Source: Albifimbria verrucaria
Taxonomy: Eukaryota; Ascomycota; Sordariomycetes; Hypocreales; Stachybotryaceae
Assembly (NCBI GenBank): GCA_020081605.1
Contig: JAHREC010000018.1
Coordinates: 4,898,001 to 4,962,000 of the forward strand
Length of the DNA stretch: 64,000 nt
Direction of reading: 5' to 3'
Under the pieces are notes generated by a model. It made no database searches. It had not been told where the DNA came from and saw only the letters and a program-made list of their open reading frames with translations. Positions 10,934 through 19,996 of the stretch are shown piece by piece; position 1 is the first letter of the stretch, and each line of letters begins with the position of its first letter. Made by a program: the position numbers and the translations under genes.

Positions 10934-11464
10934 TCATTTCTGCGAGAACTGGAAAGGGCTGAACCAGGTGCCGGGCTCGAACACCGGCTGCATATCGAAC
11001 TGGGTGTTAGGGTCGTCGGCAAACTCCAGACTCGGGTCGGTGTAGACCAGGACGTGCGGGACGGACTCGATCCACTTGATGCCCTCGGTCAACAGGCTTC
11101 GGGTGCTGGGGAGGACAATGGGTCGCTTCTTGAACCACTTGCTGGCGAAGCGCTTTCTCTTGGCCTCGGCCTTCTCCCAAGCGCGGTGGTGAGCGGCTCT
11201 GATGGCAGCGTGCTTGCGTTCAATCTCGGCGAGCTTGGCCGGGGCGAGCTCCGTGGTGAGGCAGTTGTCGACGGGGCAGCTCAGAATGCCGAGGATGCGC
11301 TTCTTCTCCCGGCTGAGCGACGGGCAGTGGTCCGGCTTGGGCAGGGGCTCGCGGAACTTCTTCATGTGGTCGACGAGGTTGACGACGTAGGGCTGGCACC
11401 ACACCCAGTGGATGTGGCGCTCGAAGCGGCAGTAGGGGCAATGCTCGTACTGGTCGATGCACAT
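10934..11464 (-). CDS. Uncharacterised 176-residue Cys-rich protein (CPYC family member A)
   Basis: One uninterrupted frame starting MCIDQYEHCPYCRFERHIHW, with further Cys at about residues 23, 47, 63 and 68 (DHCPSL, SCPVDNC). Spaced pairs of Cys and His suggest a small zinc-binding N-terminal module. It is followed by a basic, probably helical stretch (KLAEIERKHAAIRAAHHRAW, KAEAKRKR) and an acidic C-terminal part. The same layout (MC-x6-CPYC-...-CP-...-CP-x3-C then a charged helix) occurs in the protein encoded at 17655-19173, so the two are probably members of one fungal family. No signal peptide, no membrane segment, no enzyme motif. Function unknown. Confidence 0.6.
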   Translation of the reverse strand: MCIDQYEHCPYCRFERHIHWVWCQPYVVNLVDHMKKFREPLPKPDHCPSLSREKKRILGILSCPVDNCLTTELAPAKLAEIERKHAAIRAAHHRAWEKAEAKRKRFASKWFKKRPIVLPSTRSLLTEGIKWIESVPHVLVYTDPSLEFADDPNTQFDMQPVFEPGTWFSPFQFSQK

Positions 11465-12419
11465 CGTGTGTTTCCTGTTGTGTGTACGTTTCCTGTTTCG
11501 TGTGTGTTTGTGTGTTTCCTGTTGTGATTCGGCGCTCGAGGCCTTTGCGCGAGGAGCGTTAGTACCGCCATCGTTTGCGAGGCATCGTGACCGGGAAAAA
11601 CCAACGGGATTATGAGATTGATGATGCTTGTCTAAACAGTATCGTGATGATTTGACCTGGTGGTCTGGAGTATAAGCTGTGATCCGGTGTTAGTTGGTTT
11701 GATGTGTATCAACGGCTCATCCAACACAGGAGAGAAGTCAACTCGAGGTGAAGAGGTGCAGAAGACCTGCTGTGTTATGTCTGCCCCGGAATAAGTGATC
11801 ACATGGCCTTGATAACCGTTGACAGTCTTCAGACAGCCTTTGCCAGCTGGTGACTTGGATTGCTCGAAATTTCATGACCGCCAGCTGTGCGGCGGCTAGT
11901 ATCAGAAGCCATATTCACTCGCTGCTGTTTAGTCTCTCTGCAGGAACAGCAAACTACCCTGGGCAAGACACTATTGCTTACTTCGAGTCCACTATGAACT
12001 TCCATGGCTAGGTATCTAGGGTTTGGAAAACTGCAATAGTTGCTACGTTGCTAAATGGTATTGACATAGCAAGTTGGTTGAAGAATGGCAATACTACTCT
12101 ACTGCCTCCAAGAGAGCACAAGGAAACCATCTACAGCCATGAACAGTTCTTTAATCCTATCCAATTAATGGGAACGCAAGTTTACGGGCAAAGGTGGTTT
12201 CGTTATTATACAGGGAAACGTCGACTCAACTCTCGTCAGACTCCTACTCTGCCATTCTCTCTCCCCACTCCCTTGCTGCTTGAGCAATATGCAAAGCAGC
12301 ACGCTCAATACGCCGCGCTCGTTCCGGAAGACTATGGTCTTTACACGAACCCGATGGTCGTTTCAACCGTGCAATCAGATCCAGGACTGCCAAGTGATCC
12401 ACGACCCGATCAGGATCCC
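11465..12419. other. Intergenic between two minus-strand genes
   Basis: Just upstream of the small Cys-rich gene a GTGTTTCCTGTT-like phrase is reiterated (about 11468-11522). An open frame on the plus strand from 12048 runs into, and antisense to, the DUF3716 gene; it has no recognisable domain and I do not call it. Confidence 0.4.
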
Positions 12420-13087
12420 TTAGTGGATCGCTTCGACGTTCGGTTCTTGGCCCCTGCTTCCCAAGGCGTTGCAGGATTTGGTTGTCCCATCATATATGCA
12501 GTTGCTGCAGGGCAAAGGGTCATCCTGGCTGTTAAGGTGACTGGGAACCACAACGCATTGTGGTGACACTCCTTTCCAGCCCGGCAGTTGGAGCACCTGT
12601 GCTCAGCGCTCAGCTCGACTCCTCGTTCGTAGAGAAATATGCCCTCCATGACGTGAATATCCGATAACAGAGGTGGTCCGCGCCATCGCCACCTCCCCCA
12701 TTTACGTTTAGGTAGAGCACCTGAGAGTGCATCAATTAGTTGAGATTTTGGCCGGCCTATCGACAGAGCCGGTATATCATCGAATATGCACAGCGCATGG
12801 ATTTCTTGCGCCGCCAGGTCCGTCGTGCTGTCTTGGGGGTTGGTCGCGTGCCGCTTAGATGCCGCTCCAAGACCCTGCATGGAGCGTCGATCGCTGTCGT
12901 CGCTCTCTTCTGCGTCATACTCCATCTCTAATTGGAGCTGATGCATGGTCCGATGGACCACAGAAGGGGATGGGCTCGGTAACGGGCGATCGCGCATCAG
13001 TGGTGGTAGCTTCAGAGACGGGTCATTGCCGTTTGTGCCTTCGTGATCAAACAGTGCCGGATCAAGAGCCATGGTTGTAGAAGGCAT
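12420..13087 (-). CDS. DUF3716-domain protein
   Basis: Uncharacterised fungal protein with a C-terminal Cys module. The N-terminal part is low complexity and acidic (MEYDAEESDDSDRRSM). The C-terminal part has GVELSAEHRCSNCRAGK, then GVSPQCVVVPSH, then PCSNCIYDGTTKSCN. This is the C-x2-C ... C ... C-x2-C ... C arrangement of DUF3716, thought to bind metal and common in large, variable families in Pezizomycotina. The frame is lost in a T3 run at 12573-12575 (A run on the coding strand). With one base added the protein is 222 residues and the module is complete, ending EPNVEAIH. No intron is needed. Function unknown. Confidence 0.6.
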
Positions 13088-15176
13088 TCACAGAAACAAC
13101 GAAGAGTACTCCCCAGTTCAAGCTGCTAAACAGTTTCACAAAGGAAACAAAGGTAAGTAGGAAATTCAACGAGAGACAGAGATGGCGCCGAAAGCAAGCG
13201 CGGGCATCAGCCGGTATAAACCATTATGAAGTTGTCTCGGCAATTACCATAGACCTGGTCCAAGGCGTGGGGATGCCTCCAGCGCATGGGACCAGGCCAA
13301 GCTGGGCATAAGGGCATGCACATGGTAAACTATGGGGTAATGGCTCAGCCACCCTTGTTCTCACTTGTCTCCAAGGAAGCGGTCTATGATGGTTACACAA
13401 GAAGAGCAGCGGCCTCGTTGAAGGTGATAACGATGGGATAATGCCGATGTAGTAAAGCAATCTACGTCTCGGCCATTTATCACCATGGGCAAGCTTCACT
13501 ACCGAAAGAGCTCATCACTCTCACAGACCTCCGCCCCTGGAGTAAGCAGTCCAATCCTCCACATCGTCTGTCATAAATGAACTGATTTTCCGAGTGGGCT
13601 CTGCAGCAGACAGACCCGTCTTATTGCCCGCACCGGGCCCCATCGAGACAACTGTGTGGGGATCTGTGGGGAAGCTCTTGGGCGGTCTTGCGTGGGGAGT
13701 GAGGGGTTCGGCGAGAACAACACCTCGGCCAAACGTAGAGGTGCTTCCGGGGCTTTTGTGGAGGGCAGTGCCGCAACAGAGCAAAGCTTCTTCTTTATCC
13801 TGGGCCGGACATCTCTCCTAGGTGGAGGTGGCGGGGAGCTGTTCTCTGTGGGGTTATGATTGGGGTGCTAACTGGGGAAGAAGGACGAGGTTGCCTTTTT
13901 CAGGTCAATTTTCGGCTATTGTGATCAATGATGCACTTTTGTAGTGGTAGAGTTGCATGACTTACTTCCTTTTACCTTGGCAAGGTCAAGGTAGTGCAAT
14001 CGGTTGACAGCCTGAAGTTAGCCAGCTTGGTTTAGTCCTTTCGCAAAGAGTATTCCTCTATCACGATATCGGAGGCTCATTTTTAGTCACTTGTCTCCCC
14101 TGACGTATGAATGAACGGTCGATGAGTAGCTCGAATCTGTGGGGTTACTACATGAACCGCGTGCTCAGCCGTAGCAAACTAGATGACTTAGCCTAATAGC
14201 TCATGAGAAGGCAAATAGGACACCCAAAGTGCATTGTGCTTCAATAGGCCACATAAACAATATGTTAAACGGCCCATGCAGCATCAAACTGACTCAAAGT
14301 AGTTTGCAAGTGTTTGACTAGGAGTTACTTTCTCTCCAAAGGCCGTAATTTGCGGGAAGGGGTCTCAACGCCTATGGCACTGGTGACTTGCCCGCTCACT
14401 GTGGGATGTGAGCTGATATGCTAATGACTGAGTTGTTCATATTTCACTTAGATCCAATATTACTTAGGTTTACTGCTCTATAAGTACTTTTACGACAGAA
14501 TTTGTAGCTGTAGCCCCATAAGTCTCGATACCATGCTTTAGATTAGTGCACGCTTCCATTGCCGGACGTTACCCACAACACCATCTAGCTTATTTATCTG
14601 AACGAGGCCTAGCAGACGACCCAGTCACAGGACTCTGAACACAGCTTGGGGCTCGTATCATCAAGCCACGAAGTGACCCCACGGAAGGAGCCCGTCTTTT
14701 AGAGGGGCGACGTCTTGTTTCCTCACGGTGAGTGCCTTTCCTGTTTGGGCAATTCGAAGGCAAGGATATGCATGTCATGCGGAGAATTAGCCATGGACGT
14801 CGGCGGCGGTGCGGGGACCTTCGGAGCAGCCATCGGAGGCGTTGCCGAGCCGAGCGAGACCCGGATTGCTCTTCTCGCAACTGTTTTAACGCCGGAAGAG
14901 GCTGCTGCCAAGGTGTGCTGTCGTATTGAAGTATCACTGAACTGGGTTATATATGCCATAAAAATGTAGCCATTTGATTGAAGCAATCAGGAAATGCCAA
15001 CTGGGAAGTGAGCTTTATTACCAGAGTCGTTGTCTTAATCTCGTCCTGCCAAAGAAATCATTCTGTCTACAATAACCCAGGCCAGTTGTATATGAGATCT
15101 ACCCCAGCAATCTTGAAAAGCTACAAGGCACGCTATTCATTAGGCGCTTGTCCTCTCCTCCCCAAATACCCTTCTC
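13088..15176. other. Intergenic, no gene recognised
   Basis: Contains an 87-codon minus-strand frame (13521-13784) and overlapping frames at 14590-14990 on both strands, none with a recognisable domain. 13870-14580 is A+T-rich and without frames. No repeats were seen. Confidence 0.4.
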
Positions 15177-16450
15177 TTACCACTCCCGAATCGACCCATC
15201 CGGTCCGTGAAAGGCCTTGCACTGCCACGGCTCCGTCTCCTTCGACACTTTCCGAATCATATCCTCGTCTATCTCAATGCCTAGCCCGTACCCCGTAGGC
15301 GCCTTAACATAACCCTCGACAATGTCAAACACAGCCGGGTCCCGCAGGTACGACAGCAGGTCGATGTCGCTCACTTCGGTGTTGTAGTGCATCCCCAAGC
15401 TCATCTCCAAGATGGCAAAGTTGGGTATCGTCAGCGCGATCTGGAGGCTCGCCGCGAACGCTATGGGGCCCAGCGGGCAGTGCGGTGCGATGGCCACGTC
15501 GTATGCTTCTGCCATCTGCGCGATGCGCTTCACTTCTGATATGCCACCCGCGTGCGAGACGTCTGGCTGGAGGATGTCCACCGATGCATCTTCAAGGAAT
15601 CGCTTGATGTCCCACCGTGAGTATAGCCGCTCGCCGAACGCTATCGGGATCGTTGTTTGATCGGTTAGTTGTTTCAGGCCTTCCGGGTGCTCGACCAAGA
15701 GAGGCTCTTCAATGAACATGGGACCGTATGGTTCAAGAGCTCTGGCGAGCTGCTTAGCCATGGGCTTGTGCAGCCGCCCATGAAAGTCAAGCCCCACGTC
15801 TAGCCCCAGTGCTTTAACAGCCTTGAGTCGCTCAACCGTTGCTTCTAGCACTCTCGGCGAGTCAAGCCAGCCTATATCTTCTGTCGCGTTCATCTTGACA
15901 CACTTGAGTCCTTGGTCTATTCTCACTTGACTGTGTTCAAAAGCTATCAGTATCGAAACTTTGCATCGTGGGCTTCTCGCTCACGCTTCTCGCTCCACAT
16001 CTGACGGCCTGTCGCCGCCGATCCAGCAGTATACCTGCACTTTGTTCCTCACTTGGCCACCTAGGAGCTCGTACAGAGGTACCTTGAGCACGCGGGCCTT
16101 CAAGTCCCATAGCGCAATATCGATGCCCGATAGTGCTGACATGAAAACTGGTCCTCCGCGGTAGAAGCCGTGCCGCCAGAACGTCTGCCATATATGTTCA
16201 ATGTTCCTGAGTTCGAAGTCAGCTCTGTCATACTTCTCTTTCCAAGTCCCTCCGGGAATTGAGTGGAACCCTACTTTGCTTCTTGACCGATAAGGCGGGG
16301 AATCATCTCATCTAGGGTGCCCTCGACTGCCAAGTCATGTCCTTCAAGTGTCGCCTCACCCCAGCCATACTCTCCATTCTCATCGGTAACCTTCACCATA
16401 AGCCACCGGGGCTTGACGCGAAAGTATTCAACAGTCTTGATTTTGGCCAT
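15177..16450 (-). CDS. Galactonate dehydratase (mandelate racemase/enolase superfamily)
   Basis: Dehydrates a sugar acid, most likely galactonate to 2-keto-3-deoxygalactonate, in the cytosol. Three exons (16450-16275, 16224-15985, 15930-15177) with introns of 50 and 54 bp encode exactly 389 residues, against 382 for E. coli DgoD. The colinear match runs end to end, from [17 protein letters not shown] to the EW terminus. Expected metal ligands are present: D187 in GLDFHGR, E213 in IEEP, E239 in GERLYSR. So are the two catalytic His, H189 and H289 (APHCPLGP). [14 protein letters not shown] is the superfamily's conserved barrel segment. No frame break at all, unlike most neighbours. Fungal paralogues act on L-galactonate or related aldonates, so the exact stereoisomer is open. 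No pathway partner lies beside it. Confidence 0.9.
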
Positions 16451-17334
16451 CGTGTGTGTTATAGAAGGTGTGTTATAGAAGTGTATTAACTAGGTAGTAT
16501 TAAAAGCAGATACCAGCACGCATATACCAGCACGTATATAAGTCCCCAACGACTATGTACGGCGTTAATCCTTGAACATACTCACCCAATAATTGGCTCC
16601 AATGCCGGATACTATCGGATGAGCTGCTCTCGGCCCGACTCCTCAATCAAGCTCTACCCTCCACACGGCCCCGGTAGGATGTTTGTATGGCTAACGCAGG
16701 TGTTGGGATGACGAAGCGTTTAATTAGACCAAGCCTTTTCTGTTAGTTGTTGCAAGCCACCGGGTGCTCCCGGAAGCTGCGTCATTATCTCTCATGTTGT
16801 CGTCTTTCCGCTAGGCCTCTACGAGAACCAGTCCCATGCTTGTTGAGGGCATGGAGCAAATTCATCATCATCTGGCGTCACTTGTAACTGGTCTCTTTGC
16901 ACAATCAAATGAATGGGTACGTTATCTGACAATTGTCTTTATTGTTCTGATTTGTTATAGTAATTACCAAGCAGGTGATCCAGCCTGCATCATACTGTAG
17001 TTGTTGGGGTATCATGAAAATGCAGATGATATATGTTCACCAATCGCTGAGGGTATACCTATCATAACGCCGTCACCTCCTCTTCAGCATCCTGAGGCAA
17101 TTCCTTTGTCAAGTCAATGCCCACTTTGCGTTAGCGAGCAACTACCGGTATCTACCCCAAAGTGTTAAAAATAAAAGCAAAGGCATTGTTTGTACTTTGG
17201 TTGCTTGATGCAACGCCAACCAACAATGGATGTATGTCTAAGTAAGCTCCAAGTGATGGCTACATGCTCTCGACGCCACAGACGCCTAGGCAAAAAGCAA
17301 GCGCAAGGGCAAAAAGAGAAACCCGTGATGCTGT
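16451..17334. other. Intergenic, no gene; short tandem duplication
   Basis: Upstream of the dehydratase. A 14-bp unit (ataccagcacgcat) is duplicated in tandem with one change at about 16510-16537, and GTGTGTTATAGAAG is repeated at 16454-16480. Otherwise nothing recognised. Confidence 0.4.
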
Positions 17335-17440
17335 TGGACGAACAGGGAATCGAACCCTGGACCACTCCCAGAGAGCCATTGGTATGAGAGGCTCATCCAA
17401 ATCATGCTAAGGGAGTATTATACCACTAAACCATTCGCCC
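17335..17440 (-). tRNA. tRNA-Ala(AGC) with 34-nt intron
   Basis: Read on the minus strand from 17440: acceptor GGGCGAA pairs with TTCGTCC, and the D arm is GGTTTAGTGGTATAATA. The anticodon stem is CTCCC/GGGAG with loop TTAGCA-T (anticodon AGC), and the T arm is CAGGGTTCGATTCCCTG. The intron (17371-17404) sits after the base 3' of the anticodon, the canonical position for eukaryotic nuclear tRNA introns. The discriminator base A is encoded at 17335. Confidence 0.9.
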
Positions 17441-17455
17441 TGTAACAACACAGGC

Positions 17456-17552
17456 TGGACGAACAGGGAATCGAACCCTGGACCACTCCCAAAGAGGCTG
17501 CTGAGTAACTCAGCTGATGCTAAGGAGTATTATACCACTAAACCATTCGCCC
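17456..17552 (-). tRNA. tRNA-Ala(AGC) with 26-nt intron, tandem copy
   Basis: Lies 15 bp upstream of the first copy on the same strand. Its mature sequence is identical except that the 5' anticodon stem reads CTCC, not CTCCC. The stem can re-register as ACTCC/GGAGT, or a C may simply be missing from the read. The intron is unrelated in sequence to that of the first copy and can form a GCTGAG/CTCAGC hairpin. Probably functional after splicing. Confidence 0.85.
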
Positions 17553-17654
17553 GGAATGTGATTGGGTGACCTGCGAGTTGCTCGCTGGACGATTCCAGGG
17601 CCGCTCACTTGTCGCTATCAATCTTTCCCTCGACTACTTTCGCATCTTCATGTC

Positions 17655-19173
17655 CTATTCAGACTTCGCATACCGCCATGTTTCTCTGTTGATTCCGGTT
17701 ATGCCATTGCGAATGGCCAAACCCTGTTGAAAGTAAGTCAAGACATGTGGTTTGTTTCCAGCCCAGTCCTTAGGGAGCGTCCAGCGTAATGACACGGGCA
17801 TCCTTAAATCCAAGTCCTGGAGGAGGCATGACAATCTTGAACCGAGATTCTTCGCTGCACTCTGCTGGCTCGAACAACAGAGACTCGGGGGCGAGTTATT
17901 TTCGGGGCTCTCACTGAGGCTTCTCTTGGATCTCGCATCTAAGCTGTCTTCCCGAGAGTATCCATCGTAATGGATAGCGTTCTCTGTCGTTGGCATGTCA
18001 GGCAACCTTTGCGCACCAGCGCCTTCGTAGTAGCGGGTGTATTCCCTACTACTCAAAGGACCAGGCAGGAAATCCGAGCATTCGACTGCGCGTCCCTTTC
18101 CTTTGTCTTCTCGTCGTGGGCAGTTGCCCAAGATCTCCGTTGCAGTCTGTTCCCTGTTACTTGAAAGGCCAGGAAGAATGCTCGAGGTTTCGATTGCGGG
18201 CCCTTTCCTTTGATTTCTCGCTCTAACCAGTCGTCCAAAGCCCATGATGCTGTTGGTTCTGTCGCGTGAGGCCTGAAATCTTGGCAATAGACACGTCTTG
18301 GAGGGTGGCCTACCGCAACGTCAAACCAGTCACATATGTTCTCCGGCACTGGCTGCTGCTCCGGATCACGCAAGCGGTTTCGAAGCCTTGTTATGTGTGC
18401 GATGCGTCGGGCTTGGTCTTCTTCTGCAGTATTTCGGCGCTCTCCCTGCCCCGTATTAGCTTTGGCGAGGACCGGCTGGTCTAGCAAAGGTCGAAATCGT
18501 TGTCTGAGGACTCCAAGGCATCCGATGTGGCCTCTTTGGCATCTGTGGATTTCCTGGCTCTGCCCATGCCCGCATCGCGGTTGTCTTGTCGCGTCCTCTT
18601 GGCAGCTTCCAAAATTCCTGGAGGTGTCTGTGTATAGGAGACTATAGCACCAGAGTCTTCGTCGTCCGGGTCCATCTCACGCCACATATCCATAATCTCC
18701 TGAAGCGCTTCCTGGTGCTTCTGTCGCTGCTTCCTCCTCTCCGATGCCGCATGCAATTCCTCCTGGTGAATCCTGGCACGCACATCTCGCGCTCCCACCA
18801 CAAGGAAACTTTCAGGTGCGTTCCGAGGTGGAATATCTCGCTTCTGGCAATTGGCACGAATAAAGTCATCCTTCCGTTGTCTTTGCCAGGCTTCAGCTTG
18901 TCTTTGTGCTTCGCGGTGAGCTTCCTTGCGCTGGTGGAGTTCTTGGACGACCTTCGCCGATGGACAATCCGTCAGCTCAGGGCAACATCCTAGACCAAAG
19001 TCCAAGTATAGGTTCTTTTGCTTTGGGCAATCTTGTGTCCTCACTTTATCTGTGGGATCTCCAGATTCAAGTGCCTTTGTGTGGGCCTCCCAGAAAAGAT
19101 CACATGGGGAAGGTGTGGAAGTCGCAGCATGGTAATCACAATATGGGCAGACGCGAACAATCTGTTGGCACAT
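17655..19173 (-). CDS. Uncharacterised Cys-rich coiled protein (CPYC family member B)
   Basis: Starts MCQQIVRVCPYCDYH, then C at about residue 24, DCPKQ, CCPELTDC, a layout shared with the 176-residue protein at 10934-11464. A long charged helical region follows, rich in E, R, Q and K (LHQRKEAHREAQRQAEAWQR, EELHAASERRKQRQKHQEAL). The C-terminal half contains two related units, KGKGPAIETSSILPGLSSNR and KGKGRAVECSDFLPGPLSSR. The frame breaks twice: a T run at 18494-18496 and the GGGCCC at 18198-18203. With one base added at each, a single frame of 506 residues results. The second part has no ATG of its own before the second break, which supports one gene rather than two. No known domain; the exact 3' end is uncertain. 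Confidence 0.5.
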
Positions 19174-19996
19174 CTTGGCAGTTCACCTCTTTGCAGTTTC
19201 CATAAGCTTTCTGTAAAGGAGTGTAAAGTATGGCAAGTATGGGCGATAGGCTGCAGCGTGACAGTTGTGCGACTGCCAGTAGTGATACTGCTGTAATAAT
19301 ACTCCGTATCCGCCAACTCGTCCAAGATTTGTACACGCCAGTCGCAACTGTCCTGTGTAATTTTGGCGACGGAGAACAAAACAGAGTGTCCGGATGGGCT
19401 GGTGGTGGTTTCAGGAACAAGTGCTCGAGGGAATCGATATGAAATTCACCTGACGAGCAAGCTGTTATATAATATGGTGCTTAACAGTGAAGATGGTTTC
19501 GTGCGTACTGATTGTCTTGACAAGATATCAGAGCTCGTCATAAGTAGAGTATCATCAATCATGATCGCAGAATTGAGCCATGAAATCAAGTATTGATATA
19601 GGCATCATAAACTTAGGGGACGTGAATAAAAGCCGAGAGATTTCACATAGATTATTCACTGGCAATGGCAGTTTATATATTGTCTCAAATGTTCGGAGGA
19701 ACCAGAATAACCATCAAGCTCCCAACCCGGTTGGTTTCCTGTGCGAATGCCATGTTCAGAGTTACAAAAGGTTGCAAGAGCCACCAAAGGTAGAACACTA
19801 TACTTTTCAGAATATTCCTCTTCTTTGTACAGTACAATGTAATTCTTTGGATACAATTGAGTTGCTTCTCACATCTACGCAGTTGTTCGTGAATGGGCTC
19901 TTACAAAACCGCTTTGAGTTCCACTGTACCCCAAAAGAGTTCAATTGCGATCTAAACGTTCAAGCATACAAAGGTTTTCTACCTTAATCTACGGCT
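19174..19996. other. A+T-rich intergenic region
   Basis: 3' flank of the Kre33 gene and upstream region of the Cys-rich gene. A 136-codon frame on the plus strand at 19580-19987 has no recognisable domain and lies in the presumed 3' UTR of the opposite gene; not called. Confidence 0.45.

Noticed and set aside
12048..12566. 172-codon plus-strand frame near the DUF3716 gene
   Set aside because: Its second half is antisense to the conserved DUF3716 module, which explains the open frame, and the first half shows no domain.
13521..13784. 87-codon minus-strand frame ending MTDDVEDWTAYSRGGGL
   Set aside because: Looks faintly protein-like but has no homologue I recognise, no intron or promoter support, and competing frames on the other strand.
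14590..14990. Overlapping frames on both strands (84-115 codons)
   Set aside because: None has a domain; several frames open together over a GC-rich patch, as expected by chance.
18481..18487. Two overlapping genes at 17655-18487 and 18481-19173
   Set aside because: The downstream frame has no ATG before its own frame break, and one base added to a T run joins the two smoothly, so a single gene is simpler.
19580..19987. 136-codon plus-strand frame
   Set aside because: A+T-rich, no recognisable motif, and lies in the likely 3' UTR of the opposite-strand KRE33 gene.
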